Part shown: positions 45,731 to 55,103 of the stretch, piece by piece
Position numbering within the stretch: position 1 is the first letter of the stretch
How the letters are laid out: each line of letters opens with the position of its first letter
NCBI RefSeq assembly: GCF_000169335.1
Contig: NZ_AAXW01000018.1
Location: forward strand, 21,088-85,087
DNA from: Crocosphaera chwakensis CCY0110
Lineage (GTDB): Bacteria; Cyanobacteriota; Cyanobacteriia; Cyanobacteriales; Microcystaceae
DNA: 64,000 nucleotides
Direction of reading: 5' to 3'
Position numbers and translations under genes: made by a program
Notes under the pieces: generated by a model
The model's database searches: none
What the model saw: only the letters and a program-made list of their open reading frames with translations
What the model was told of the DNA's origin: nothing

Positions 45731-47032
45731 CTACAGACTAGAAAGTACGTCTTTCGCTGCAGCCAAAGTCTTCTCAATATCTTCTGAGGTATGGGCTAAA
45801 GAGGTAAAACCAGCTTCAAACTGAGAAGGAGCCAGATAAACACCCTTTTCTAACATCCCGCGATGAAAACGCCCAAATTTAGCTAAATCAGACTTTTTCG
45901 CATCATCGTAGCTTCGTACCGGTCCTTCTGTGAAGAATAGACCGAACATTGCACCGATATGGCCACCACATACCTTATGACCAGCATCATTAGCTATCTT
46001 TAATAAGCCTTCGCTTAACTGTTTAGTGATTTCTTCTAATTGGTCATAGGTTCCTGGTTTTTGCAGTAATTCCAGGGTTTTGATGCCTGCAGTCATAGCC
46101 AAGGGATTACCAGATAGGGTTCCTGCTTGATACATCGGACCTGCCGGAGCAACCATTGACATAATATCTTTACGGCCACCATAAGCCCCGACAGGTAAAC
46201 CACCGCCGATGACTTTGCCCAATGTGGTTAAGTCGGGAGTCACTCCAAATTTTTCTTGAGCCCCACCATAGGAGAGACGGAAACCTGTCATGACTTCATC
46301 AAATACTAACAAAGCACCGTTTTCTTGAGTTAATTCGCGTAATCCTTGTAAAAATCCGCCATCTGGCACAACAAAACCAGAATTACCGACTACAGGCTCT
46401 AAAATAACTCCTGCAATCTCATCAGGATTTTCTTTGAAGAGAGCTTTGACTGCTTCTAAATCGTTGTAAGGGGCGGTTAAGGTGTTAGCAGTAGTGGTTT
46501 TGGGAACCCCAGGAGAGTCTGGTAAACCGAGGGTAGCAACGCCAGACCCCGCTTTAACCAGGAACATATCTGCATGGCCATGATAACAGCCTTCAAATTT
46601 GATGATTTTGTCTCGGCCTGTAAACGCCCGCATTAACCGTAACACTGACATACAAGCTTCGGTACCGGAGTTAACAAACCGAACCATTTCGATGCTAGGA
46701 ACCGCATCAATGACCATTTCTGCTAAAACATTCTCTAATAAACAAGGTGCGCCGAAACTGGTTCCTTTGTCTAAAGCATTATGAAGGGCCCCAATAACAT
46801 CAGGATGAGCATGGCCACAAATCGCCGGACCCCAGGTTCCCACATAATCAATGTATTGGTTGCCGTCTACGTCCCAAATATAAGCCCCTTTGACGTGATC
46901 AAAGACGATAGGTTGCCCTCCAACGGACTTGAACGCCCTCACGGGAGAACTTACGCCCCCTGGCATTAATTTTTGAGCAGCAGAAAAAATGTCTTCTGAC
47001 TTTGTGGTTTTCAATGATGTTGTACTAACCAA
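45731..47032 (-). CDS. hemL: glutamate-1-semialdehyde 2,1-aminomutase (HemL)
   Basis: 433 residues, class III aminotransferase fold. It makes 5-aminolevulinate, the precursor of chlorophyll, haem and bilins. Motifs: LMPGGVSSPVRAFKSVGG, RFVNSGTEACMSVLRLMRAF, FEGCYHGHADMFLVKAGSG, VFDEVMTGFR and TTLGKVIGGGLPVGAYGG with PLP-binding Lys273. Normal length. It converges on msrB. Confidence 0.98.
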   Translation of the reverse strand: MVSTTSLKTTKSEDIFSAAQKLMPGGVSSPVRAFKSVGGQPIVFDHVKGAYIWDVDGNQYIDYVGTWGPAICGHAHPDVIGALHNALDKGTSFGAPCLLENVLAEMVIDAVPSIEMVRFVNSGTEACMSVLRLMRAFTGRDKIIKFEGCYHGHADMFLVKAGSGVATLGLPDSPGVPKTTTANTLTAPYNDLEAVKALFKENPDEIAGVILEPVVGNSGFVVPDGGFLQGLRELTQENGALLVFDEVMTGFRLSYGGAQEKFGVTPDLTTLGKVIGGGLPVGAYGGRKDIMSMVAPAGPMYQAGTLSGNPLAMTAGIKTLELLQKPGTYDQLEEITKQLSEGLLKIANDAGHKVCGGHIGAMFGLFFTEGPVRSYDDAKKSDLAKFGRFHRGMLEKGVYLAPSQFEAGFTSLAHTSEDIEKTLAAAKDVLSSL

Positions 47033-47371
47033 ATTAATCTCCTTATTGTTCGTGACGTACTTCTGATGAGGTTTCTATAGGACACAATGGGGGCTTTTTT
47101 GTCTATAAATGAGGTTAGATGATCCCCTTAGTGCATCAAGTATGGTCTGTTCTGCGTCCCCAAAAAACCGTCTTTAACCGTCTCTGTTGAGAGGATGCAA
47201 GCTATATCTATTTAAAATGTGTCTATCCCCCTTCTTTTGGCTTGACATCTCAGTTGTGTATCGACTTTTGATGATTCTGTCGAAATGTCTAGGATTCTTT
47301 TTCTTTTGGGACTAAAGATCAAATCCTTATTGGTTTTATTATACGATGATGGTTGCTTTTTTATCCTCTTT
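47033..47371. other. intergenic region upstream of hemL
   Basis: 339 bases between the hemL start and the end of the kinase gene. Open frames here (for example minus strand 47212-47433) overlap the kinase end and show no family resemblance. The hemL promoter should be here. Confidence 0.4.
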
Positions 47372-48904
47372 TCACCATCTGATCTCCTTAAGTTTTTCTT
47401 CCCAGTTGTTTGTGGTGTCGATTGTCTTAACATAACTCATTTCGTGTTGATTAAAATCTTGGGCGTTGTTTTGTTGTTGTTGCAATAAGTTGGCGGTTGC
47501 ATCAGAAATGTCTCCTTGGCGGTTTGAGAGGCGATCGCTTAAAATCTCTAATGGTGCGTGACAATACAAAATTGTCAAGGAAATGTTATTTTTTTTAGCT
47601 ATTTCTATTACAGTTTCTCTCCATTGATGACGATCAAATTTAGCGTCTAAAATCACTGAAAATCCTTCTTTTACAATTATTTCCCCTAAATATATCAAAG
47701 TTTCGTAAGTTTTTTTATTCATTTCTTCACTATAAAGTTCACTGTCTCCAGTTTCATCTAAGGGAATATTTCCTATGTGTTTTCGGACAGCATCAGAGCG
47801 AATTAGAATTCCATTTATTTGTTGAGCAAGATATTTTGCTATAGTAGTTTTTCCTGATCCTGATAACCCTGACATCAGGATAATTTTTCCTTGATGTTGT
47901 TGGGTATATTTCCAGGCTAAATGATAATAATTTTTAGCTTCTTCTTGGGCTTTTTTATGTTCTTCATCAGAAATATTAGCATCATCAAGTACCATCGAAT
48001 TAACTTTTGCTCTAACATAAGCTTGACGGGAAAGATAAACGGGTAATACTTGTAATCCTTGCCAATCTCCCGTATATTCTAAATAAGTATTGAGGAAAAT
48101 ATTACTAAAGTCTTGGCGGTTTCTGGCATCTAAGTCCATGACAGTAAATGCTACATCAAACATCACATCAACGTAGCGAAATTCCTCATTAAATTCAATG
48201 CGATCAAATAACTGTATTTTATTATTCCATAGGCAAACATTTTTTAAGTGTAAGTCGCCGTGACATTCTCTTATTTTATCTGCTTGTTGTCGTTGTTTAA
48301 AATAGCTTTGTTTGAGTTCAAAATAGCGATCAGTAAACTGTTTTGTTTCTTTATATTGTTTCTCTGTTTGAGCAATACCGATATATTTTTCTGTTCTTTC
48401 ATAATTTTCATCAATAGACTTTTTAATAACTTCTATATCACCAAAACCACGAATATAATCATTTGTTATTGTGTTTTTGTGAAACTCTGAAACTACTTTT
48501 CCTAAGTCTTCTAAGTGATATTTTTCTAGTTTTCCTGCTTTAAATAGATTGATAAATAAACAATCTTGAGGAAACTGATTCATTTTGAGAACATAATCGA
48601 TAATTTCTCCTTTTCCTCCTATATTGACTTGATTATTGTCTAGAGTAATGGGTAAAACTTCTAGATAAATATCAGGAGCGATCGCTTGATTCATGGTCAA
48701 CTCTTGATTTAAAAAATGTTGACGCTTTTCGAGAGTCGAATAGTCCAAAAAACCAAAATCAACAGGCTTTTTTATTTTATAAGCATAGTTTCCTGTTAAG
48801 AAAATAGCTGACGCATGGGTTTGAATTACTTTGATTGAATTTTGTACAGTATGGGAATAACTATTCGGATTTTGTAGTTGTTTAATAAGGTTTGAAATAT
48901 CCAT
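47372..48904 (-). CDS. two-domain protein: phosphotransferase-like N-domain and P-loop kinase C-domain
   Basis: 510 residues. N-terminal ~330 residues resemble aminoglycoside phosphotransferase/choline kinase-like proteins (AIFLTGNYAYKIKKPVDFGF; REC HGDLHLKNVCLWNNKIQLFD with the catalytic HGDLH-N and Asp). The C-terminal domain (from ~340) is an AAA-like kinase with Walker A MSGLSGSGKTTIAKYLAQQ and RSDAVRKHI. This fusion is common in cyanobacteria and proteobacteria, annotated as bifunctional aminoglycoside phosphotransferase/ATP-binding protein; no known substrate. Confidence 0.88.
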   Translation of the reverse strand: MDISNLIKQLQNPNSYSHTVQNSIKVIQTHASAIFLTGNYAYKIKKPVDFGFLDYSTLEKRQHFLNQELTMNQAIAPDIYLEVLPITLDNNQVNIGGKGEIIDYVLKMNQFPQDCLFINLFKAGKLEKYHLEDLGKVVSEFHKNTITNDYIRGFGDIEVIKKSIDENYERTEKYIGIAQTEKQYKETKQFTDRYFELKQSYFKQRQQADKIRECHGDLHLKNVCLWNNKIQLFDRIEFNEEFRYVDVMFDVAFTVMDLDARNRQDFSNIFLNTYLEYTGDWQGLQVLPVYLSRQAYVRAKVNSMVLDDANISDEEHKKAQEEAKNYYHLAWKYTQQHQGKIILMSGLSGSGKTTIAKYLAQQINGILIRSDAVRKHIGNIPLDETGDSELYSEEMNKKTYETLIYLGEIIVKEGFSVILDAKFDRHQWRETVIEIAKKNNISLTILYCHAPLEILSDRLSNRQGDISDATANLLQQQQNNAQDFNQHEMSYVKTIDTTNNWEEKLKEIRW

Positions 48905-48983
48905 AATTCTTTCTTTAGCTTACTCTAATATAATCAGAAAATTGAAATGTTTGTAGTTGTTTTAATTGATCAGTAACTTCCCT

Positions 48984-49790
48984 TTATAAATACTTTGGAA
49001 GAATGCGATCGCAAACAAATAACGTGCCACTTCCTACACAAAAAGGAATAGTAATTAAGTTGATAAAAGGAACACTAATCAATAATAAACAAATAATAGC
49101 AAACCCTGCACTTGCTGGAAAACATTTCCAAACGAGGTTAACTTTTTTTCTAAATTTTAGTCGTCTTCTTTCTAATGCACCATCAAAAAAGTCTAAACAG
49201 ATAATTGTTCCTGTAATTGTAATACCGCCTACTGTAGAAATAATTGCACCAATAACAGGAAGAAAACTCAACAAAAAGATTGAGACAGCGCAACCCAAAA
49301 TTAAGACTATTTTTTTTAATTCAAATAAAATTGCTCGCCAAATATCTCGAACCATTCCCACTTCTACGATTTCTACTTTATTAGTTCTTATTTTCTCTAT
49401 TTTTTCTGATAAATTACCGTACCAAGGGGCAGCCAAAAGTACACCGAATTGAACTAAAATAAACCCCGTTAAAATTAATAATAATAAGCTTAAAATAATT
49501 CTAATTAACCAACCTAAAATTATCACAACATAATCCAAACTATTCAACCAAGTTGGAAGATCAGCTAATAGTAAGTCAAGGCGATTAATGAGACTATTCG
49601 TTAACAGTTGGGTAACTTGCCAACCAAAGAAAAATAAACCAATATAAAGAAAAACTCCGATAACAATATTAACTAAAATAGGAACAATAATATAAGATAA
49701 GAGACCAGGATTAGACTTAAATAGTCGTAATAAACGAAAAGGATAACTCATTCCCGAAAGAAAACCGAAACCTGTGAGAATTTGTAACAT
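48984..49790 (-). CDS. EI24 domain membrane protein
   Basis: 268 residues with about five to six hydrophobic segments (YIIVPILVNIVIGVFLYIGL, VVIILGWLIRIILSLLLLIL, VLILGCAVSIFLLSFLPVIG and others). GFLSGMSYPFRLL at the start and DFFDGALERRRLKF after the fourth segment are EI24/CysZ-like family motifs. CysZ takes part in sulfate uptake; here transport substrate is unknown. Starts after MLQIL. 79 bases separate it from the kinase gene downstream on the same strand. Confidence 0.87.
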   Translation of the reverse strand: MLQILTGFGFLSGMSYPFRLLRLFKSNPGLLSYIIVPILVNIVIGVFLYIGLFFFGWQVTQLLTNSLINRLDLLLADLPTWLNSLDYVVIILGWLIRIILSLLLLILTGFILVQFGVLLAAPWYGNLSEKIEKIRTNKVEIVEVGMVRDIWRAILFELKKIVLILGCAVSIFLLSFLPVIGAIISTVGGITITGTIICLDFFDGALERRRLKFRKKVNLVWKCFPASAGFAIICLLLISVPFINLITIPFCVGSGTLFVCDRILPKYL

Positions 49791-50000
49791 AATTATTTTT
49801 TATTTTGTTTCACAGGAATATTGTGTAAGTACAATCAATTATAAAATAGTATTGAGAAAAGAACGAAAAACTTATTTAATTAATCAGTAGGAAACAAACT
49901 TCACTCAACTGGGTGAACCAGTTAAGCGAGGTAACATCAAGGTTGTCCACGTTAGGGTAAAAGTAAGTTAATTGAATTGGTGTGAATCTAAAAAACAATT

Positions 50001-50219
50001 ATGACTACTACTAACATTGAACTACAAGAACGTATCGACGAAGCTATCAAAGAAGCGCGTAAACTATCTTCTGAAGGCAAGACGACACAAGCAGCAGAAG
50101 CCTGGGATGAAGTAGAAGAACTCTTTGCCGAAGCGTCTCATAAAAAACAGCGTACGAACTTCCAACAATATTGTCAAGACAATCCCGACGCAAAAGAATG
50201 CAGAATTTATGACGTATAA
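50001..50219 (+). CDS. cp12: CP12 regulatory protein
   Basis: 72 residues. CP12 links phosphoribulokinase and glyceraldehyde-3-phosphate dehydrogenase in the dark to switch off the Calvin cycle. Seen: AAEAWDEVEEL (conserved AWD-VEEL motif) and YCQDNPDAKECRIYDV (C-terminal redox Cys pair that binds GAPDH). The N-terminal Cys pair of plant CP12 is absent: no Cys before residue ~56. The protein is intrinsically disordered. Preceded by a ~210-bp promoter region. Confidence 0.95.
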   Translation: MTTTNIELQERIDEAIKEARKLSSEGKTTQAAEAWDEVEELFAEASHKKQRTNFQQYCQDNPDAKECRIYDV

Positions 50220-50251
50220 TCCTTTACAGTGAACAGTAATTGATAACTGGT

Positions 50252-51136
50252 TCAAGGATTGACAATTTTCGGCACAAAAACCCCTAAACTTTGGGGAATA
50301 ACTCGAAAAACAGCAGGGGTTCCTGTCACAATTTCCCCATCTGTATTAATTTCTTGGACTTTGCGGGTATTAATTTCAAAGTGTTCCCCTTCTAGAGTCC
50401 TTACCCAATGTAAGTCTCCATGTTGTCCTTGGGGAAGTCGCCATAAAAGAGGAAAAATTTGCCACCAATATTGCAATTCTAAACTGTATAAATCTAATCT
50501 TTGATCATCGATAGTTGCATCTTCTGCTACTGCCATTCCTCCCCCATAAAACCGTCCATTTCCTACTGCAATTTGGATGGTTTTTACGTCAATTCGTTCC
50601 CCATTCATAATAATACGGGCGTGAAAAGGGCGAGTTTGACTCATCACTTGTAAAGCTGTCATCGCATAAGCTAAAACACCCCAACGACGTTTGGCCCCTT
50701 TGGATAATTTTTCTGTAATATCCACACTTAATCCTAAACTGGCCACGTTGAAAAAGTATTTCCCATTAACCCAACCGAGATCAATATATTTAAGATGTCC
50801 CTCTGCAATCACCTGACACGCTTGAGGAATACCAAAAGGAATTTTGAGGGTACGGGCTAAATCATTGGCTGTTCCTAGGGGTAAAATGCCTAAAGGAAGG
50901 TGCATATCCATTAAACTATCAACCACCCCGTTAAGGGTTCCGTCCCCTCCTCCCACAATGACGAGATCAACTTTGTGGCCATGTTGGCGTACCAGTCGGG
51001 GTAATTCTTCAGAGGATTTGATAGGAGCAACAATTAATTCAAAACCCAGATCGTTAAGAATATCCACCGCTTGGGCAAAACTATGTTGACCCCTGCGGGA
51101 GTGGCGGTTAATTAAAAGGAGGGCCTTCTTTGTCAT
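50252..51136 (-). CDS. diacylglycerol/lipid kinase (YegS-like)
   Basis: 294 residues. Nucleotide-binding motif VIVGGGDGTLNGVVDSL (GGGDGT at 62-67), LGILPLGTANDLARTL, and GNGRFYGGGMAVAEDA, typical of the DAGK catalytic family. It phosphorylates diacylglycerol, sphingoid or another lipid alcohol. Converges on CP12 with 32 bases between stops. Upstream lies a tandem repeat at 51245. Confidence 0.92.
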   Translation of the reverse strand: MTKKALLLINRHSRRGQHSFAQAVDILNDLGFELIVAPIKSSEELPRLVRQHGHKVDLVIVGGGDGTLNGVVDSLMDMHLPLGILPLGTANDLARTLKIPFGIPQACQVIAEGHLKYIDLGWVNGKYFFNVASLGLSVDITEKLSKGAKRRWGVLAYAMTALQVMSQTRPFHARIIMNGERIDVKTIQIAVGNGRFYGGGMAVAEDATIDDQRLDLYSLELQYWWQIFPLLWRLPQGQHGDLHWVRTLEGEHFEINTRKVQEINTDGEIVTGTPAVFRVIPQSLGVFVPKIVNP

Positions 51137-51244
51137 AATAGGATTCGTTTATGACCAATAATTATCCAGATAACAGGAGCAAAAACCTGGCTATCATAAG
51201 CAAAAAGTTTTTGGCGCGAGGTATATAACCTTGTGACAAAAACA

Positions 51245-51326
51245 ACTTCTGTGCGATAGCGCCGGAACGGAGTGAGGAACTTCTGACTTCTGTGCGATAG
51301 CGCCGGAGCGTAGCGAGGAACTTCTG
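51245..51326. repeat. tandem repeat, two 41-bp units
   Basis: Units 51245-51285 and 51286-51326, each ACTTCTGTGCGATAGCGCCG then GA..CGGAGTGAGGAACTTCTG (second unit differs at a few positions: GAGCGTAGCGAGG). Each unit has ACTTCTG at start and end, giving overlap-type repeats. It lies between lipid kinase and larE promoters. Confidence 0.85.
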
Positions 51327-51339
51327 ACTTAGTTACTCG

Positions 51340-52170
51340 TTAGCTTAGCGTGTTTACCACGTCTTTTCCTAAAATATCCTGATTTAATTTACCACTGCGA
51401 TAGCCTTCTAAATCAAGGGTGACATAGATAAATCCTAATTTTTGCAATTTAGCGACTAATTTATCTAAATCTGTGGTCGCGACAAACTCTTTAATCTTTT
51501 CAGGGGGTAATTCAATTCTCGCAGTATCTTTTTGAGACCGAACCCTTAAGTTATGATAACCTAAGTTTCGTAGGTAAATTTCAGCCCGTCCCACTCGTTG
51601 TAACTTTTCGATAGTAATCTCTTCACCATAAGGAAAACGGGAACTTAAGCAAGGTTGTGCCGGTTTATCCCACCAGGATAACCCTAATGCTTGGGACAGT
51701 TGACGGACTTCTAATTTAGTGATCCCCACTTCTGCTAAAGGCGATCGCGCGCTCCTCTCTTTGGCTGCTTGAATACCAGGCCGATAGTCTTGTAAGTCGT
51801 CGGCGTTGACTCCATCCACAACGTAGGGATAACCTCGTTTCAAGGCTAAGGGTTTGAGAGTATCATGCAGTTCACTTTTACAAAAATAACACCGATTGAT
51901 AGGGTTTGAGGTGTAATTAGGGTTATCCATTTCATGGGTATTGACCAACTCATGGGGAATACCGATGGTTGCTGCTTGAATTTTTGCGTCTTCTAATTCT
52001 TCGGGGAGTAAAGACGGGGAAACGGCAGTTACAGCTAAAGCGCGATCGCCCAAGACATCATAGGCTACTTTAGCCACTAAGGTACTATCAATTCCTCCAG
52101 AATAGGCAATTAATGCCCTTTCCATTTCTGCAAATATTGTTTTTAATTGGTTTAGTTTATCCGTCAGCAT
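51340..52170 (-). CDS. larE: ATP-dependent sacrificial sulfur transferase LarE
   Basis: 276 residues. PP-loop AYSGGIDSTLVAKVAYDVLG (SGGIDST at 24-30), then INRCYFCKSELHDTL with the sulfur-donating Cys region, VDGVNADDLQDYRPG and PCLSSRFPYGEEIT. LarE donates its own Cys sulfur for the nickel-pincer cofactor of lactate racemase; larB and larC are not in this window. In cyanobacteria the role of the orphan LarE is uncertain. Confidence 0.93.
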   Translation of the reverse strand: MLTDKLNQLKTIFAEMERALIAYSGGIDSTLVAKVAYDVLGDRALAVTAVSPSLLPEELEDAKIQAATIGIPHELVNTHEMDNPNYTSNPINRCYFCKSELHDTLKPLALKRGYPYVVDGVNADDLQDYRPGIQAAKERSARSPLAEVGITKLEVRQLSQALGLSWWDKPAQPCLSSRFPYGEEITIEKLQRVGRAEIYLRNLGYHNLRVRSQKDTARIELPPEKIKEFVATTDLDKLVAKLQKLGFIYVTLDLEGYRSGKLNQDILGKDVVNTLS

Positions 52171-52404
52171 TTAATTTTAAGATCATCTTTTAAGCTCTTA
52201 CTGTCATTTTAGCAAATCAGGTAATCATCCCTAAACAATGATAGGGTTTAACCACTGTTAACCCCTACTATCTGTATGACGAAAAAACTTAATTAATTGC
52301 GGAAATATTTATTAATAACTGTCATTTATATCAACTAATAGTAGATCAAGTTTGATTTCAAACAACTGAGTCAAAGAAAGATTAGAATTAGAAACTAGAT
52401 AAAG

Positions 52405-53658
52405 CTAATTTTTGACTTCTCTAAGGGGTAATTCTAAAGTAAAACAACTCCCTTTGCCATATTCTGATTGCAAGGTAAGGTCTCCTTGATGAAGTTGAGC
52501 AAGTTTCTTCGATAATGCTAACCCTAACCCTGTCCCTTTATGCTTGCGACTGAGGTTACTATGAATTTGTTGAAAAGGTTGAAATAATTTCTGTTGATCT
52601 TCTTCTTTAATTCCAATACCAGTATCAACTACACAAAAAGTAAGCAAACAGTCGATTTTGTCAACTTCTAAAGTCACTGAACCTTTTTCTGTAAATTTAA
52701 TGGCATTAGAAAGCAAATTAATCAGAATTTGTTTGATTTTTCTTTGATCAACTTTACAAAAATCAACTTGATCACTTAACTTTAAAAGGAGGTTTAGATT
52801 TTGTTCATCTGCTTTGGGTTGAACCATCGATATTGCTGCTAAACAAATATCTTCAACTGCAACAGTTTCTAAAAATAATTCTTCTTTATTAGCTTCAATT
52901 TTTGAGAGATCCAAAAAGTCATTAACTAATGCTAATAAATGTTCTCCTGATATCCTAATTCCATTAACATACTGTTTTTGCTTGTCATTTAAAGTTCCAT
53001 AAATTTCTTCTCTTAACATCTTAGAAAATCCTAAAATCCCTGCTAGAGGAGTCCTCAATTCGTGACTAACATGGGAAAGATAATCGCTTTTATGATCGCT
53101 ATAAGATTGCAATTTCTGATTATCTGATTGAATTTTATCTAATTTTTCTATTAATTGAATTTGTTGAATAGCAATAGCAATTTGATGAGTCACAATTTCT
53201 AAGCTACCTATTTCTTCTGGGCTAAAGTTTCTCTCAGATTGTTCAGTTTGTAAAATCAAATAACCAAAAAATTTCTGACTTATATATAAAGGAAGACTTA
53301 GAAGACAACAGTGAAATTGACGAAATTGATAAATTTGATGTTGATGCTTACAATTAACTAAAGGAAACCATTGCTGATAAATAAAGCTTTCCAGCCACTT
53401 TTGATCTCTGACTCCCCAACTCTTGTAAATTTGGCACACTGATGATTCTATGCTTAACAAAACCACATTATCAATGTAGTATGCTTCCCCAATGAGTGCT
53501 AATACATCAACAATTTTTTCTTTAAGATCAAGATCAGAGTTTAAGAGACAATAAATTTGTCGAATTAACTGTTGTGACCAATGTTGATGGTATACGGGTT
53601 TAGACATTGTTGTCTCTTGTGGAAAAATCTCTAAATATCGGTCGGTCGAAGTATACAT
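52405..53658 (-). CDS. sensor histidine kinase with GAF-type input domain
   Basis: 417 residues. A GAF-like region at ~40-165 (HQIYQFRQFHCCLLSLPLYI, LILQTEQSERNFSPEEIGSL) is followed by HisKA with HVSHELRTPLAGILGFSKML (phosphorylated His199) and HATPase_c: NLLSNAIKFTEKGSV (N box), DTGIGIKEED (G1) and HKGTGLGLALSKKLAQLH (G2). It has no transmembrane segment, so is cytoplasmic. The response regulator is not adjacent. An internal Met at residue 18 could be the true start. Confidence 0.93.
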   Translation of the reverse strand: MYTSTDRYLEIFPQETTMSKPVYHQHWSQQLIRQIYCLLNSDLDLKEKIVDVLALIGEAYYIDNVVLLSIESSVCQIYKSWGVRDQKWLESFIYQQWFPLVNCKHQHQIYQFRQFHCCLLSLPLYISQKFFGYLILQTEQSERNFSPEEIGSLEIVTHQIAIAIQQIQLIEKLDKIQSDNQKLQSYSDHKSDYLSHVSHELRTPLAGILGFSKMLREEIYGTLNDKQKQYVNGIRISGEHLLALVNDFLDLSKIEANKEELFLETVAVEDICLAAISMVQPKADEQNLNLLLKLSDQVDFCKVDQRKIKQILINLLSNAIKFTEKGSVTLEVDKIDCLLTFCVVDTGIGIKEEDQQKLFQPFQQIHSNLSRKHKGTGLGLALSKKLAQLHQGDLTLQSEYGKGSCFTLELPLREVKN

Positions 53659-53948
53659 CAGTCTTATTACTTTGTTTGATGATCGGACACATTGAGAGTT
53701 ACCTGTGAAATCAAAGAATGGAAAGTCGTAAAGGAGTAGAAATTTGTGTAATGCTTTTTAACACAGACACGGAGATTAATGACCGACTCGCTAGGTTTCA
53801 CTAGCTACTTCTATTCAATTATACAGGTAAAATTACCTCTATCTAATTATATAGATAAATTTCTTTCTGTAAAATTCTCAATGAAAACTATTGAATCAAG
53901 AGAACATCCCATTGTTAATCTAATTAAGGATGTCTCTTCACTCATTTC

Positions 53949-54722
53949 TTAAAATTGCCGACGGGAAAAAATAAAGCTAGAAATCGTCAACAATAATACA
54001 ATATAAATGATGCCATAAACGGCATCAATCAATAACTCTGAACTACTAGGAAGAATGCCATAAACGGCTGTATTCTTGAGATTAAATCTCTCCAGATTTG
54101 GGACAACTAAATAGATACTTTCTGTTAAGGCAGTGATACTAGGATTTTGACTCAATTTTGCTAATTCTAGTAAATCGCTACTCAGATGTCCAATAATATA
54201 AATACCAAAGCTGAGTAAGGTAGCTAAAATTGAACTGGTAAACACCCCAAAGGTTATAGCAACTGCCGTTAAAACCGCTAATTCTAAGAGTAAATAAACT
54301 TGCGAAACTAATAAACTAACAGGAGAAAAGGTAATATTAGCCCAAGTTAATGCTCCAAAATAAAGCACAGTCATAATAGCAATTACAACCGCTAAGACCC
54401 CACATAAACCTAGATGTTTACCGATGATTAATTCGCTGCGACTAATGGGTTTAGGAATTAAAATCAAAACTGTTCTTTTTTCAATTTCTTTATTAATTAA
54501 AGCCGTTCCCACAAAAATAGCAACGATCGCCCCTAAAAAAGAAGTCAGTCCTAAACCAACATCAAGGAAAATTTTACCATCTGCTCCCACTGAAATTTCA
54601 GGAAGTAAGCGCAAAGATAGGGCTAAAACAACGGCAAAAAATCCAATCACATAGAGAATGCGATCGCGGATAACTTCTCGAAATCCATTACTAGCAATGA
54701 TCCAGATTCTGATTAAATTCAT
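53949..54722 (-). CDS. ABC-2 type transporter permease
   Basis: 257 residues. Starts with MNLIRIWIIASNGFREVIRD, then six hydrophobic segments (including ILYVIGFFAVVLALSLRLL, SFLGAIVAIFVGTALIN, VYGIIYIVLLLTISSFIF). INKEIEKRTVLILIPKPISR is the ABC-2 membrane family signature. No ATPase gene is adjacent. Convergent or weak hairpin (AGAGAACATCC / GGATGTCTCT, bulged) lies at 53899-53947 just after the stop. Confidence 0.88.
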   Translation of the reverse strand: MNLIRIWIIASNGFREVIRDRILYVIGFFAVVLALSLRLLPEISVGADGKIFLDVGLGLTSFLGAIVAIFVGTALINKEIEKRTVLILIPKPISRSELIIGKHLGLCGVLAVVIAIMTVLYFGALTWANITFSPVSLLVSQVYLLLELAVLTAVAITFGVFTSSILATLLSFGIYIIGHLSSDLLELAKLSQNPSITALTESIYLVVPNLERFNLKNTAVYGILPSSSELLIDAVYGIIYIVLLLTISSFIFSRRQF

Positions 54723-54833
54723 TGTTTTTACAATATCTTTCTTACTGCTGTTAACTTTCTTATTATTCCCCAGTATCCCCTGACTGTTATCATAAGCTTA
54801 CAAGAAATTGATAACCCTTTAGCAATAATTGTC

Positions 54834-54926
54834 ATGAAAAGATACAAAATAAAGCCCTGGATCATTTTACCCATTTTAAGTTTAATTACAGCTATTTGTT
54901 TAGTAGGATGGCAAACTCAGGGATAA
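54834..54926 (+). CDS. possible 30-aa membrane peptide
   Basis: The frame reads MKRYKIKPWIILPILSLITA then ICLVGWQTQG. One transmembrane helix with a positively charged N-terminus. A perfect hairpin follows directly (54930-54958). No ribosome binding site stands out. I call it with low confidence. Confidence 0.35.
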   Translation: MKRYKIKPWIILPILSLITAICLVGWQTQG

Positions 54927-54929
54927 TAG

Positions 54930-54958
54930 GCTAAAACGCATTTTAAGTGCGTTTTAGC
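54930..54958. terminator. perfect hairpin, terminator-like
   Basis: 11-bp stem GCTAAAACGCA / TGCGTTTTAGC with a 7-base loop (TTTTAAG). No T-tract follows; the neighbouring sequence (AAAGGCAAAAGTCAAAAGGC) is A-rich and repetitive. Confidence 0.55.
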
Positions 54959-55103
54959 AAGGCAAAAGTCAAAAGGCAAAAGGCAAAAGAGAAGTCAATT
55001 ATAGTTTTTTTATCCATTTCACTTATTCCTTGTTCATTTTTCATTGTTGAAATTGATCAACTAAATTTATAAATTTTTCATACTAATTAATAGAGAGATA
55101 AAA

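Noticed and set aside
47212..47433. 73-codon minus-strand frame near the end of the kinase gene
   Set aside because: It overlaps the conserved end of the kinase gene in another frame and has a Lys/Ser-rich composition without family resemblance.
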